Source: Pseudomonadota bacterium
GTDB lineage: Bacteria; Desulfobacterota; QYQD01
Direction of reading: 5' to 3'
Length of the DNA: 40,233 nt
NCBI GenBank assembly: GCA_011046395.1
Contig: DSAQ01000171.1
Span: 1 to 40,233 of the forward strand
Made by a program: the position numbers and the translations under genes. The notes beneath the pieces are model-generated. The model made no database searches. It was not told the origin of the DNA and worked only from the letters and a program-made list of their open reading frames with translations. This document shows positions 23,839 through 33,452 of this stretch, piece by piece (the first letter of the stretch is position 1; the number at the start of each line of letters is the position of its first letter).

Positions 23839-24705
23839 ATGCAAATTAAGAAGCTACTCTTCGTAACCGACTTCGAGGAATTGTGGTTTGATGCCCTTCA
23901 GTCGCTGATGGATCTTCGCAAGGTGGGTCTTAATCACGTAGTATTTTTACATGTAATAGAGAGAGAAAAGGTGGCCATGCGCCGGGGAACCGGCTATCTT
24001 AAGAGTGAAGAACTAAAACTCAAAGAAATGGCCAATGTCCGGTTTATCAATTGGGCGGAAAGCCTGTTTGAAATGGGCATGGAATGCGGCGCCTACGTCG
24101 TAGTGGGTGACCCGGTCCCCAAGATATTATCCACGGCAGAGGTCGAAAAAGTAGATCTGATTGTCACCGGTCGCCACAAAAAGGCCAAAATGAAGGGGCT
24201 CTATATAGACTCCCAGACCCTGGAGCTTCTCCGGAGGACCACTGTCCCTGTCCTGGTCCATAAATACATGACCAAAGACGGCAAGATCAACAAAGCCCCC
24301 TTCGAAAAGCCGCTTCTGGCCACAGATTGGTCTGCCCCCTGTGCCAGGGCGATAGAATACCTCCTGGGGCTAAAAAACATAATAAAGAAAGCAGAGATTA
24401 TACATATCCTGACCGAAAAAGATATGGAAGGGCGCTCTAAGACAGAGCTGCAAAAGATAGAGAAGGAAAGCAAAAAGCGCCTGGAAGAGGTTCGCCTGAC
24501 CCTTGAAGGGGCCAAGATTGAGGCCGATACCCACCTTTACGTAGGAAAAGTCGTGGACCAAATAGAAACTGCGGCTCGCGAGCTTGACGCCACTATGATC
24601 GTCACCGGGACAACCGGAAAAGGCGCCTGGAGGGCAAGGTGGTTAGGCAGTGTCTCGCACGAAGCAGCAGAAAGATTGGATTTACCCACCCTCCTTATTC
24701 CATAA
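23839..24705 (+). CDS. Tandem universal stress protein (UspA family)
   Basis: A 288-residue protein with two UspA domains (about 2-140 and 152-288). The second keeps LLATDWSAPC and the nucleotide-binding-like IVTGTTGKGAWRARWLGS (G-x2-G-x9-G-S pattern); the first has VTGRHKKAKMKG, which is degenerate. It is a divergent partner of the Usp gene at 22499-23278. I use ATG 23839, ten bases after AGGGGAGG; GTG 23833 is an alternative. A strong bidirectional terminator follows. Confidence 0.88.
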   Translation: MQIKKLLFVTDFEELWFDALQSLMDLRKVGLNHVVFLHVIEREKVAMRRGTGYLKSEELKLKEMANVRFINWAESLFEMGMECGAYVVVGDPVPKILSTAEVEKVDLIVTGRHKKAKMKGLYIDSQTLELLRRTTVPVLVHKYMTKDGKINKAPFEKPLLATDWSAPCARAIEYLLGLKNIIKKAEIIHILTEKDMEGRSKTELQKIEKESKKRLEEVRLTLEGAKIEADTHLYVGKVVDQIETAARELDATMIVTGTTGKGAWRARWLGSVSHEAAERLDLPTLLIP

Positions 24706-24716
24706 TAACATAAAAA

Positions 24717-24749
24717 GGCCCGGATACTCTATGATTGAGTGTCCGGGCC
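24717..24749. terminator. Bidirectional terminator between usp and response regulator genes
   Basis: GGCCCGGA (24717-24724) pairs with TCCGGGCC (24742-24749), with a further ACTC/GAGT pairing inside. A-run before and A-rich tract after the stem provide U-tails on both strands. It sits between convergent genes. Confidence 0.85.
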
Positions 24750-24770
24750 CCTCTAAAAAATAATTACCCT

Positions 24771-25163
24771 CTAGCCTAATATCTTTTTTATTGTCCTCGC
24801 CAGTTCTTCCGGCTCCGCCGGCTTCTCCAGATAGGCCGCCGGCTCAGGCACGGCCTGTCCGCCGAACTCTGTCAGCGCGGCCTGAGAGCGGAGGAAGGTC
24901 CGTTTGGCAATCCCGGATAAGATAACTACCGGTATGCCTTTTAAAGCATCGTCCGTTTTTAGCCCGCGATACATTCTAATTCCACTCTCTCTCGGCATTA
25001 AAACATCCAAAATGATCAAATCGGGTTTATCTCCCCTTACCTTGGCCATCGCCTCTTCACCATTTGTCGCCACAATAGGCGTATAGCCGTTTGTCTCGAC
25101 AACGGTGGTAACAAATGTCCTCACATCAGCATCATCATCCACAACAAGCACCTTTTTCCCCAT
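24771..25163 (-). CDS. Single-domain response regulator
   Basis: A 130-residue receiver domain with no output domain: acidic pair DDD at 9-11, phospho-acceptor in LIILDVLMPRESG, LSG (T/S switch) and EKPAEPEEL (KP) motifs. RBS GGGAGG. Last gene of the leftward signalling cluster, 52 bp after the REC-PAS kinase. The loop AALTEFGGQAVPEPAAY before the KP is longer than usual, as in a subfamily of Desulfobacterota receivers. It may shuttle phosphate or act on a target protein directly. Confidence 0.9.
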   Translation of the reverse strand: MGKKVLVVDDDADVRTFVTTVVETNGYTPIVATNGEEAMAKVRGDKPDLIILDVLMPRESGIRMYRGLKTDDALKGIPVVILSGIAKRTFLRSQAALTEFGGQAVPEPAAYLEKPAEPEELARTIKKILG

Positions 25164-25215
25164 GATATATCCTCCCTGTGTTTTTTAAAAAACTCTATCC
25201 TCCGGCCTTCATGCA

Positions 25216-26736
25216 TCAGACGTTTTCTCTCAACGGAAGGCGAATAGCAAAAGTTGACCCTTTTCCAGGCTCCGATTCTACAGTGATGGTTCCACCGTGT
25301 TCCTTGATTATCTTCTGTGTCACAAGCAGTCCTAATCCGGTGCCCGCGCCACTCTTGGTACTAAAAAAAGAGGTGAAAATCTTGTTCTTAACCTCCTCAT
25401 CCATACCACAGCCATTGTCAGAGACCTCAATCACCACTGTATCCTTATCCTCAAGGGCTGTCTTTACTTCTACAACGCAATCCTTTTTCCTGTCAAGGTC
25501 GAAATGACAGGCGTCAATGGCGTTGGAGACCAAGTTGAGCACACAGCGGTGTATTCCCTTTGGGTCTAAAGCTACCTCTCCAATAGCCTGGTCAAAATTA
25601 CGAATTATTTTTACGCCGACCTCTTGAGCCGCTAACTCCATAAGGGCACAGACTTCACCGGCAATGGTATTTAGAAAACACCTCTGGTAGTCGGGTTCGC
25701 GTTCTTTGGAATAATTGAGCAAATCCATAACCAGATCAGAGACCTTGCCGATGTTGCGGTTGACCATATCCCAGCCGGTCTTTAGCTGTTCGGGGTTGTT
25801 ACTCTTAAATGCGGTATTTACCACATAAACCCCCCCTTTAAGCCCGTATAAAATATTCTTAACGCAATGGGCCAGGCCGGCTACGGTCTGGCCTATGGCG
25901 GCCAGCCTTTCCGACTCGATCAATTCCTGTTCCAGACGCTTGATCTCTCTTAAATCCTGTAAAAATCCGACGCTTCCCACTACCTCCTCTTTTTCGTACA
26001 GTATAGCGCCGGAAAACCTTACCGGCATCTCCTGACCATCTTTAGCCTTAACATTTATTTCTTTCCACCTGAAGATATGTTCTTCTCCGTATTTCTTGCC
26101 ATATAATCCTTCTTTGATCTCCCGAGCAATTTCTGTTGGATAAAGGGCATCTATAGCCATTCTCCTTATGGCCTCCAGGCGGGAATAACCGAATATTCTT
26201 GAGGCCCCCTCGTTGAAAATTACTACACTGCCCTTTTCGTTAGTAGCCACTATGCCATCGATAGAGGCCTGGATAAGCTTATCCTCAAATTCATATCTTC
26301 GCCTCAACTCCTCTGTGGCCGCTTTTACCATACTTTCCAGATCATGGGTGTACTCTTTTAGCCTCCTTTTCATCTCCAGCTTCTGCTCGGCCCTTTTAAG
26401 GGCTATGGAGAGGGCATCATCGCTTACTGGCTTGGTGATAAAATCAGAAGCGCCCAGTTGTAGGGACCGAATAGCCACTTCCATGTCTCCGTGTCCGGTA
26501 ATAACTATCACCTCTGTGTCCGGTGCAATTTCCTTAACTCTTTTTAAGACCTCAATGCCGTCTATACCAGGCATCTTTATATCAGTAAGAACAATAGGAG
26601 GTAGATTCTGGCGGAATGCTCCCAGACCTTTTTCACCATTTTCCGCCGCCAAGACCTGGTAGCCGTCTTTCCTTAATGAGAGGGATAAAACCTTCCTTAT
26701 GCCTTCTTCGTCATCAATCAGTAGCAGTGTTGACAC
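25216..26736 (-). CDS. REC-PAS histidine kinase
   Basis: A 506-residue cytosolic kinase. Receiver domain 1-120 (D52 in LTDIKMPG), coiled coil about 120-150, PAS domain about 152-265 (ASIDGIVATNEKGSVVIFNEG), dimerisation helix with H290 in GLAHCVKNILYGLKGG, and HATPase domain with N-box NLVSNAIDA, DNGCGMD and GTGLGL. No TM segment. Its receiver plus coiled coil is closely similar to that of the activator at 28912-30789, so one module has been joined to two outputs. It lies one base after the membrane kinase gene, so they are co-expressed and probably form a phosphorelay. Confidence 0.92.
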   Translation of the reverse strand: MSTLLLIDDEEGIRKVLSLSLRKDGYQVLAAENGEKGLGAFRQNLPPIVLTDIKMPGIDGIEVLKRVKEIAPDTEVIVITGHGDMEVAIRSLQLGASDFITKPVSDDALSIALKRAEQKLEMKRRLKEYTHDLESMVKAATEELRRRYEFEDKLIQASIDGIVATNEKGSVVIFNEGASRIFGYSRLEAIRRMAIDALYPTEIAREIKEGLYGKKYGEEHIFRWKEINVKAKDGQEMPVRFSGAILYEKEEVVGSVGFLQDLREIKRLEQELIESERLAAIGQTVAGLAHCVKNILYGLKGGVYVVNTAFKSNNPEQLKTGWDMVNRNIGKVSDLVMDLLNYSKEREPDYQRCFLNTIAGEVCALMELAAQEVGVKIIRNFDQAIGEVALDPKGIHRCVLNLVSNAIDACHFDLDRKKDCVVEVKTALEDKDTVVIEVSDNGCGMDEEVKNKIFTSFFSTKSGAGTGLGLLVTQKIIKEHGGTITVESEPGKGSTFAIRLPLRENV

Positions 26737-26737
26737 G

Positions 26738-28831
26738 TTAACTCTCCGATGTCTGATTATGGACGGGGAATCTCAATTCAAAAGTTGTGCCGAGATCTGC
26801 TTCACTCTTTACATCTATGGTTCCCCCGTAATCGTGAACAATTCCATAACTAATGGACATGCCCAGTCCCGTACCCCTGCCCACCTCTTTAGTGGTAAAA
26901 AACGGCTCGAATATCTTGTCCTTAACATTATCAGGAATCCCTATCCCGGTATCGGATACCACAACTACAACCTGCCCATCTTCCAGAAATGACTTTATAG
27001 TTACAGACATTCCCCCGGCCTCTGGACCCATCTTTTCAACCTTCTCATCTATGGCATCCAGCGCATTAGTCACTAAATTGATGAAAACCTGCTCTAGCCT
27101 GTTGTGATCAGCCATTATAGGAGGTAAGTTCTCGGCCAATTCCAGCCTAACCTCTACTTGATGCAGTCTTAGTTGCTGCCCCAGCACCTTAAACACGTCT
27201 CTAATGGGTCCATTAATATCTAGTGGCGACTTCATCGGCATGGATACTCGAGAAAACTCTCGTAAATGATTAATAATCCCGGACGCCCGGTCCACATGAC
27301 TGTTAATTTCCTCGGCCACAGTCTTCAACTCCTCGATATCAATCTTTTCGCCCCGTTTAATCACTTTCAAAAGGAAATCACTCCCAATCTTGAGTACGTT
27401 TAACGGCTGATTCAATTCATGGGCAATACCAGAGGCCATGGTACCGATAGTGGTCATCTTACCGGCCTGAATGAGCTGGGCCTCTTTTTCCACGCTTTCC
27501 GTAATATCACTCGTCGCTACAATTAATGCGTCCATTCCCATGTATCTTGCCGGACAAACGGTAATGTTCACATAAAATGAGCGCCCATCTTTATGTGTGT
27601 GCCTTTTCTTCGTAAAGAATCCGCATTGCCCGGGCGAAAGCTCTTTGAACCCCAATATAACCTCTCCTGTTGGTTTATGTCCTAGACTGTCAAAGGACAT
27701 TTCTAATAATTCTTCCCTTGAGTAACCATAACGTTCTAAAGCCCTCTCGTTAACGTCCAGTATCTTGAAATTATCCCTTCCTATAATAAAAATAGGGTCG
27801 GGATTAGCATTAAATAAAAGCCTGTATTTTTCTTCCGATGTCCTGAGTTCCTCCTCGTAAGCATTCAACTTATAAAGCATGTGCTGAAAGGAGTCCTGAA
27901 GCCTGATTATTTCATCCCCTTTATGCTGCTGATAAACGGCACATTTAGCGCATTCTGCCAGTTTCTCGGGAAATTTTCCCGAAGGTTCTCCTCTGCATAA
28001 CGTACCCGATACATACCAGCACGGAATTCTATTGCTCTTGTACGCAGGACAATTCATTTTGTCACAGTCTAATAACGCCCAACACTGTATCGCCCGCCCG
28101 GGAAGTTTCTCAGAGCCGAGGATATATCTTCCATGGCTGATCTCGTCAGCCGCTTGGGTTAAACGGACAAGGGGCCGGGTGACATATCTGTTTAACCACA
28201 GGGTCAGAAAAAAACCAACTACAGTTAACGACATCATGGCCATAATTATATTCTGGTCTCGTACCGAGGTTAGTGTCTTCTGAATCGGATCCCAGCTAAA
28301 GCCGACTGATAACACTCCCAAAACATGTTTTTCAGACCCATGACATTTATAGCATACATTTTCATTATGGATGGGAATGGAATAACGTAATATCTTCATG
28401 GCCTTAGGATCAAGCGGCTTTGTCTCCATCCCCTGGGCTAATTTGCCTGCGCTAAGCGCTTCCCGCGTGATTTTAGAGATTGCTTTTCTATTTATATCAT
28501 GGCGGTCTATCCCGTTATATTTGATGACACCGCTATCATCACAAAGATGAACTACTTCCAGGTCTTCAAGGGTGCCCAGCTTTTCTAATATGGCCTGTAC
28601 CTTATCCATATCGCCATCAAGCATTGGATACTCTATACTCTTCATGACGGTGTCACTTATTTCCAGGGCCATTTTCTTATTTTCTTTAGTATGACGCTCA
28701 ACCTGGGTAATCACGATATAATAGTTAAAAGCACCCATCACGGTAAGCAGGATTAAACCTACGCCCAGTATTATCTTGGCCCTTAAACTTCTTAAAATGA
28801 ATCTATCTTTAAAATTTGTCCAAAAGGACAT
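26738..28831 (-). CDS. Membrane histidine kinase with c-heme motif and Cys-rich module
   Basis: A 697-residue sensor. TM1 about 18-42, periplasmic sensor about 43-193 carrying CYKCH (C160, C163, H164), the covalent heme c motif; TM2 about 194-216; HAMP-like region; then a cysteine module at 250-297 (C250, C256, C261, C271, C279, C294, C297, with two CW pairs) resembling the so-called two-CW domain and placed to bind iron-sulfur or zinc; PAS about 333-445; kinase core with H471 in GIAHELNQPL and HATPase motifs NLVTNALDA, DTGIGIP, GTGLGMS. Heme and cysteines point to redox or NO/CO-type sensing. RBS GAGGT. It lies between the sigma-54 activator (80 bp upstream) and the REC-PAS kinase. Confidence 0.92.
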   Translation of the reverse strand: MSFWTNFKDRFILRSLRAKIILGVGLILLTVMGAFNYYIVITQVERHTKENKKMALEISDTVMKSIEYPMLDGDMDKVQAILEKLGTLEDLEVVHLCDDSGVIKYNGIDRHDINRKAISKITREALSAGKLAQGMETKPLDPKAMKILRYSIPIHNENVCYKCHGSEKHVLGVLSVGFSWDPIQKTLTSVRDQNIIMAMMSLTVVGFFLTLWLNRYVTRPLVRLTQAADEISHGRYILGSEKLPGRAIQCWALLDCDKMNCPAYKSNRIPCWYVSGTLCRGEPSGKFPEKLAECAKCAVYQQHKGDEIIRLQDSFQHMLYKLNAYEEELRTSEEKYRLLFNANPDPIFIIGRDNFKILDVNERALERYGYSREELLEMSFDSLGHKPTGEVILGFKELSPGQCGFFTKKRHTHKDGRSFYVNITVCPARYMGMDALIVATSDITESVEKEAQLIQAGKMTTIGTMASGIAHELNQPLNVLKIGSDFLLKVIKRGEKIDIEELKTVAEEINSHVDRASGIINHLREFSRVSMPMKSPLDINGPIRDVFKVLGQQLRLHQVEVRLELAENLPPIMADHNRLEQVFINLVTNALDAIDEKVEKMGPEAGGMSVTIKSFLEDGQVVVVVSDTGIGIPDNVKDKIFEPFFTTKEVGRGTGLGMSISYGIVHDYGGTIDVKSEADLGTTFELRFPVHNQTSES

Positions 28832-28911
28832 AAAATATACTACCTCATAGCCAGGAAAACAGGCATTCTTAATCTGATTTAAAAAGTCTCTGTTTCCCTC
28901 ACAGTATAAGA

Positions 28912-30789
28912 CTAGCCTCTGTCAGCAGTAACCCCGGAACATTCTATATGGTATTTTTTGAGCTTGGCATAAAGGGTGCTACGGCTGATATTTAACTTCT
29001 TGGCCACCTGGAATTTATTCCACTGGTATTGCTCCAACATCCTGGTAAGAAATCTCAGTTCATTTTCTTCAAAGGAACTTACATCTTTCCCTTTATCAAG
29101 GCCAAACCGCAAGTAAGCCGGGAGGCTTTCTTCCGTGATAAACTCTCCTTTGGTCAATATAAAGGCGTGTTCGATGGTGTTTTCCAGTTCCCGGACATTG
29201 CCTGGCCAATGATAGTCCATCAACATCCGCATGGCCTCCGATGTAATACCCATAACCTTTTCCCCCTGGCTGGCATTCAACTTGGCCAGGAAGTGCCCGG
29301 CCAGGAGGGGAATATCATTCTTTCTGGTGCGCAAAGGAGGTAAACTTATGGGGATGATATTGAGACGATAATAGAGGTCTTCTCTGAATGCACCCCTCTC
29401 TACCTCCTTCCGCAGTTCCTTGTTAGTAGCCACAACAATCCTTATATCCACTTTAATGGCCTCCTCGCCCCCTACTCTCTGAAATTCCTGAGTCTCAAGG
29501 ACCCGTAAAAGTTTGACCTGAAAGACCGGCGGGATTTCCCCTATTTCATCCAGAAAAATCGTACCGCCATGGGCACGCTCAAAACATCCCAGCCTCCGGC
29601 GCACGGCGCCGGTAAAAGCGCCCCTTTCATGGCCAAAAAGCTCACTTTCCAGCAGGGTAAGGGGATAAGAAGAACAATTAACCGCTACAAAGGGTTTATC
29701 TTTGCGCAGGCTGTTCATATGAATAGCCCTGGCTATCAATTCCTTGCCGGTACCACTTTCTCCCTGAATGAGGACAGTCACGTTAGTAGGCGCCACGTCC
29801 CCGATGAGGTCATAAATCTGCTGCATCTTATGGTCCTTGCCGATAAGCTCACCGTATCTTGAAAACCTTGCGATCTTGTTATGCAAGTCCCGCAGCTTTT
29901 CGTCCTGTAAAACAATCCGGCGGACCGTCCCCGCTGCCTGTGAAACCATAAGATATACGAACCTGACATCTTTCTCTGAAATGGCCTCACGACTATAAAT
30001 CACGATATTGCCGATAACATCACCATGTTTCACGAGGGGGATGAGCACCCGGAGCGGCCTATTTAATCCCTTAACGCACAGGCTATCAAACTGGATTTCT
30101 TTGAGCGTTATTGGCTCGACTACAGAGGCGAGCTCCCTTGCCTCGGTAGTTCCCATTTCAGACCCTATCGGCTCATAGCCTTCAACGGCAACAAAACCAT
30201 CCTTCCGTCCATTAAAGATTAAGGGCTGTACGTGCTGATAATTAATGAACTCGCCTACCTTGCCAATTATAAAATCAAGCACCTCTTTTAAAGAGGTCTT
30301 GTCGCTGATATGTTGATAGATGTTATAGAAGGCCTCCATCCCTTTATAAGTCTTCTCAAGCTCCCTGGTCTTTTCCCTGACTAGATTCTCCATGTTATCG
30401 GTATATTCCCGGAGTCTGGCCCTCGTCTCCAGTCTGTTTTCAGCCCGGGCCAGGGCAATGGAAAGCGCCTCGTCACTCACCGGTTTAGTTATGAAGTCAG
30501 AGGCATCCAATTGGAGTGACTTGATGGCCAGGTTCATATCTCCATGGCCGGTAATGACTATAACCTCTGTTTCCGGTCTGGTTTCTTTAACCTTCTTTAA
30601 AATTTCAATGCCATCCATACCGGGCATTTTTATATCGGTCAGGACTATATCCGGCTGCTCGCCTTTCAACAGTTCCAGGCCCTTCCGACCATCTCCGGCC
30701 AACAAAACATTATACCCGTCATTCCTTAAAGAAAGGCCTAAAATGTTTCTTACGCCTTCTTCGTCATCGATTAACAAAAGCTTCCGCAT
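28912..30789 (-). CDS. Sigma-54 response regulator (REC-GAF-AAA-Fis)
   Basis: A 625-residue activator. Receiver 1-120 (D52), coiled coil to about 150, GAF-like domain about 152-295, AAA+ domain with Walker A GESGTGKE (343-350), GAFTGA (390-395), Walker B IFLDEIGE (411-418), [14 protein letters not shown] and GNVREL all intact, then a Fis helix-turn-helix ([18 protein letters not shown]). First gene of the leftward cluster, followed by the heme kinase that probably phosphorylates it. It is the natural candidate for driving the sigma-54 promoter at 23425. A GAF domain adds a possible second ligand input. The degenerate activator at 20184-21143 is its paralogue. Confidence 0.93.
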   Translation of the reverse strand: MRKLLLIDDEEGVRNILGLSLRNDGYNVLLAGDGRKGLELLKGEQPDIVLTDIKMPGMDGIEILKKVKETRPETEVIVITGHGDMNLAIKSLQLDASDFITKPVSDEALSIALARAENRLETRARLREYTDNMENLVREKTRELEKTYKGMEAFYNIYQHISDKTSLKEVLDFIIGKVGEFINYQHVQPLIFNGRKDGFVAVEGYEPIGSEMGTTEARELASVVEPITLKEIQFDSLCVKGLNRPLRVLIPLVKHGDVIGNIVIYSREAISEKDVRFVYLMVSQAAGTVRRIVLQDEKLRDLHNKIARFSRYGELIGKDHKMQQIYDLIGDVAPTNVTVLIQGESGTGKELIARAIHMNSLRKDKPFVAVNCSSYPLTLLESELFGHERGAFTGAVRRRLGCFERAHGGTIFLDEIGEIPPVFQVKLLRVLETQEFQRVGGEEAIKVDIRIVVATNKELRKEVERGAFREDLYYRLNIIPISLPPLRTRKNDIPLLAGHFLAKLNASQGEKVMGITSEAMRMLMDYHWPGNVRELENTIEHAFILTKGEFITEESLPAYLRFGLDKGKDVSSFEENELRFLTRMLEQYQWNKFQVAKKLNISRSTLYAKLKKYHIECSGVTADRG

Positions 30790-30946
30790 CGCGGATCACC
30801 ATATCTAAGTATATAAAGACTAGTGCTGCAAACAAACATCTGAAAACGACCGTCACCCATATACTGCTCTTATAGCATACCTGATCAAAATATTTAAGAA
30901 AATTTAGCGCAAATATTGTATGGCCTCGGTAACTTCTGTGTCAAGG

Positions 30947-30958
30947 ACAATATATTGT
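30947..30958. promoter_or_regulatory. Palindrome ACAATATATTGT
   Basis: Perfect 12-bp palindrome in the 258-bp divergent region between the activator and the aldehyde oxidoreductase gene; the same core is in the pilA upstream region at 1194-1205. A shared regulator is possible, chance is not excluded in A+T-rich DNA. A weak leftward promoter TTGTTT-N16-TATACT may precede the activator gene. Confidence 0.3.
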
Positions 30959-31047
30959 AAAATCAATACTGCCCCCTGTGTTACCTTCTCTCCAAATAGT
31001 TTTGGATTTGACTTCCCTTCCCCGATATAGTAGCTATCATACACGTC

Positions 31048-32781
31048 ATGTTTGGGTGGACAGGCAAAATACTAAGGGTCGATTTGACTCACAAGACCAT
31101 CGAGGAGGAAAAGCTTGACCTCCATGAAAGGGAACTGTATTTAGGTGGCCGTGGTCTGGGGGTAAAATGGGTCTATGATCGTGGGCCGGTCGAGCCGTTG
31201 GCGCCGAATAATTTGCTGGTCTTTGCGGCCGGTCCCCTTACCGGCACCGGCACGCTGGCCTCTGGCCGCGCCACCGCGGTATCCAAATCACCGTTAACAG
31301 GCACCATCTGCTACAGCAACGCAGGTGGTACATTCGGCGTACAACTGAAAAAAGCGGGTTATGATGCCATAATTATAGATGGCACCTCTCCAGAACCACT
31401 TTTTCTGGAAATTGAAGGCGATCAAGTAGCTCTAAGGAATGCTCAAGAACTGTGGGGAAAAAATACCGGACAGGTCTTTGATTACCTCAAAGATTATAAG
31501 GCCGTGCTTTGCATTGGCATAGCTGGAGAAAAAAAGATCCCTCTGGCCTCTATAATGCACAATCGCTCCCATGTCTTTGGCCGAGGTGGACTGGGCGCTG
31601 TAATGGGCGCTAAAGGACTCAAGGCCATCGCAGTCAATGGTAACGGTAGGGCGCAAATAGCCAGGCCAGAAGAATTTAAAACCCGCCAGGAAAACTTGAG
31701 AAAAATCCTTGTGGCCAGCCCAGTTCTAAAAAATCTCTCCTTTCTTGGAACGCCGAGTCTGGTCAAGGTAATTGATTGGGCCGGGCTCCTGCCCGTAGCC
31801 AATTTCAGAAAAACGTCCTTTCCAGAGGCTGATCTTCTAGCGGCAGAGGCCTTGAGAAAATTATTCAAACCAAGGAGCCGGGCCTGCCTTGCCTGTCCCG
31901 TGGCCTGCAAGAAGGAAACACACGACCATATCCCTCTGCCGGAATATGAAACCTTAGGCATGTTCGGCCCCAATAATGAAAACAGCACCCTGCAATCTAT
32001 TGTCAAGGTTAATCAAATCTGTAATGACTACGGTCTGGACACAATCAGCGTTGGCTCTACCCTTTCTTGCTACGCCGAGATAAGAGGCCAGAAGCTTAAC
32101 CCAACCGAGACTTGCGATCTAGTCAAGAACATTGGTGAGGCAAGCGGTCCAGGTGCTACCTTAGCCGAAGGTTCACTGCATTATGCCCGGGCCCAAAACC
32201 GAAAAGAGGCTTCGATGACCGTTAAAGGGCTAGAACTCCCAGCCTACGACCCACGTAAAGCTTACGGCCTAGCGCTGGCCTACGGGACATCTAGCCGGGG
32301 CGGATGTCACTTGGGAGCCTATATGGTTGCTCCGGAGGTGCTGCGTAAGCCCAAAGCTATTGAGCCACGCACCTTCACAGGCAAGCCTTCTTACGTGGCC
32401 ATATTTCAAGATACTTTTGCCGCTGTAGACTCTCTGGTAGTATGCAAGTTTGCCTACCTAGGGGCCGGACAGGAAGAATATGCCAATATACTGACTGCCG
32501 TAACCGGCGAAATCTTTACAGCAGACGATCTCAATAAGATCGGCGAACGGATCTGGAACCTGGAAAGACTCTATAATATCCGAGAAGGATTTACAAAAAA
32601 TGACGATTTCCTGCCCAACCGCTTTTATGAAAAGACGGGCTTAGAGAACACCTCCGCAGGAAATATCGACCGAATTCATTATGATAAAGCCTTAACAGAA
32701 TACTACCAGCATAGAGGATGGACCAACGAAGGTGTGCCCGGAGACCATAAGCTCAAAAAATTAGGACTATGGAAGAGTTAA
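31048..32781 (+). CDS. aor: Aldehyde:ferredoxin oxidoreductase (tungsten enzyme family)
   Basis: Oxidises aldehydes to carboxylic acids with ferredoxin as electron acceptor (or the reverse), using a bis-pterin tungsten cofactor. The 577-residue protein starts with the family GWTGKILRVDL, has GGRGLGVKW, SGRATAVSKSPLTG and GRGGLGAVMGAKGLKA pterin motifs, and the 4Fe-4S ligands C-x2-C-x3-C in CLACPVAC with a distal Cys in SLVVCKFAYLG. Family length about 600. No Shine-Dalgarno is visible before the ATG, and a TATCAT lies 7 bases upstream, so a leaderless transcript is possible. It overlaps the aldolase gene by 13 bp. Soluble, cytosolic. Confidence 0.93.
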   Translation: MFGWTGKILRVDLTHKTIEEEKLDLHERELYLGGRGLGVKWVYDRGPVEPLAPNNLLVFAAGPLTGTGTLASGRATAVSKSPLTGTICYSNAGGTFGVQLKKAGYDAIIIDGTSPEPLFLEIEGDQVALRNAQELWGKNTGQVFDYLKDYKAVLCIGIAGEKKIPLASIMHNRSHVFGRGGLGAVMGAKGLKAIAVNGNGRAQIARPEEFKTRQENLRKILVASPVLKNLSFLGTPSLVKVIDWAGLLPVANFRKTSFPEADLLAAEALRKLFKPRSRACLACPVACKKETHDHIPLPEYETLGMFGPNNENSTLQSIVKVNQICNDYGLDTISVGSTLSCYAEIRGQKLNPTETCDLVKNIGEASGPGATLAEGSLHYARAQNRKEASMTVKGLELPAYDPRKAYGLALAYGTSSRGGCHLGAYMVAPEVLRKPKAIEPRTFTGKPSYVAIFQDTFAAVDSLVVCKFAYLGAGQEEYANILTAVTGEIFTADDLNKIGERIWNLERLYNIREGFTKNDDFLPNRFYEKTGLENTSAGNIDRIHYDKALTEYYQHRGWTNEGVPGDHKLKKLGLWKS

Positions 32782-33323
32782 TCAAATACGGCAAGAAAAT
32801 GGTAGCCCAAGGGCTGGCCCACTCACATTTTGGCAATGTCAGCAAACGTATCGGTGACCGCATCCTGATCAGTACGACCGGAAGCATGCTTGACGAACTG
32901 GAAGGCCAGATCGTGGAGGTCTCTCTTTCCGGGCCATCATCGCTGGACATGGTAGCCTCAACAGAATTGCTTGTGCACAAGGAAATCTATAGAGAGACTT
33001 CCGCTCTGTCTATCTTGCATGGCCACTCTGAATTCGCTGTGGTCCTGTCTCTCCTATATCCGGCCGGAACCGAACTGCGCGCTGAGGATTCGGAAAGTAC
33101 CTATCTACTGCATGAAATACCTATCATTCAGGGAGGCGTAGGGTCCAAAGAACTTGGCCAAAATGCGGCGGCGGGCCTGCGTGATCACAAAGCTGTTTTG
33201 ATTAAAGGACATGGGGTTTTTGCCCGCGGGAGCACGGTCGATGAGGCGTTTGTGGTTCTTTCATCTGTAGAGCATAGTTGTAAGGTAAAATATTTCGCAG
33301 ACCTGTGGAACAAAAAGGGGTGA
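32769..33323 (+). CDS. Class II aldolase/adducin-family protein
   Basis: A 184-residue protein of the zinc-dependent class II aldolase (FucA/AraD-like) family. Visible features: GNVSKRIGDRILIS near the N-terminus, the metal-binding HGHSEF pair (H84-G-H86), and IKGHGVFARG with the third His. These enzymes split sugar phosphates into DHAP and an aldehyde, or epimerise them. It overlaps the upstream aldehyde oxidoreductase by 13 bp, so an aldehyde product may feed that enzyme. A fuculose-, rhamnulose- or methylthioribulose-type phosphate are all possible substrates. The N-terminus is somewhat short for the family (usual about 200-215). Confidence 0.85.
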   Translation: MEELIKYGKKMVAQGLAHSHFGNVSKRIGDRILISTTGSMLDELEGQIVEVSLSGPSSLDMVASTELLVHKEIYRETSALSILHGHSEFAVVLSLLYPAGTELRAEDSESTYLLHEIPIIQGGVGSKELGQNAAAGLRDHKAVLIKGHGVFARGSTVDEAFVVLSSVEHSCKVKYFADLWNKKG

Positions 33324-33452
33324 CTCTAAAAAATCTCCTTCCCGCTACACGCTATAAGCTATAAATATCAAACGTTTTCACTTGCCAACCATATTGTCTT
33401 TCATGTAGAGTAAAGCACCTTGGCAGACTAATTCTCCTACACGGGACGGCTT

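Noticed and set aside
31008-31047. Promoter for the aldehyde oxidoreductase (TTGACT with TATCAT)
   Set aside because: Spacing is 21 bases, too long; kept only as a remark on a possible leaderless start.
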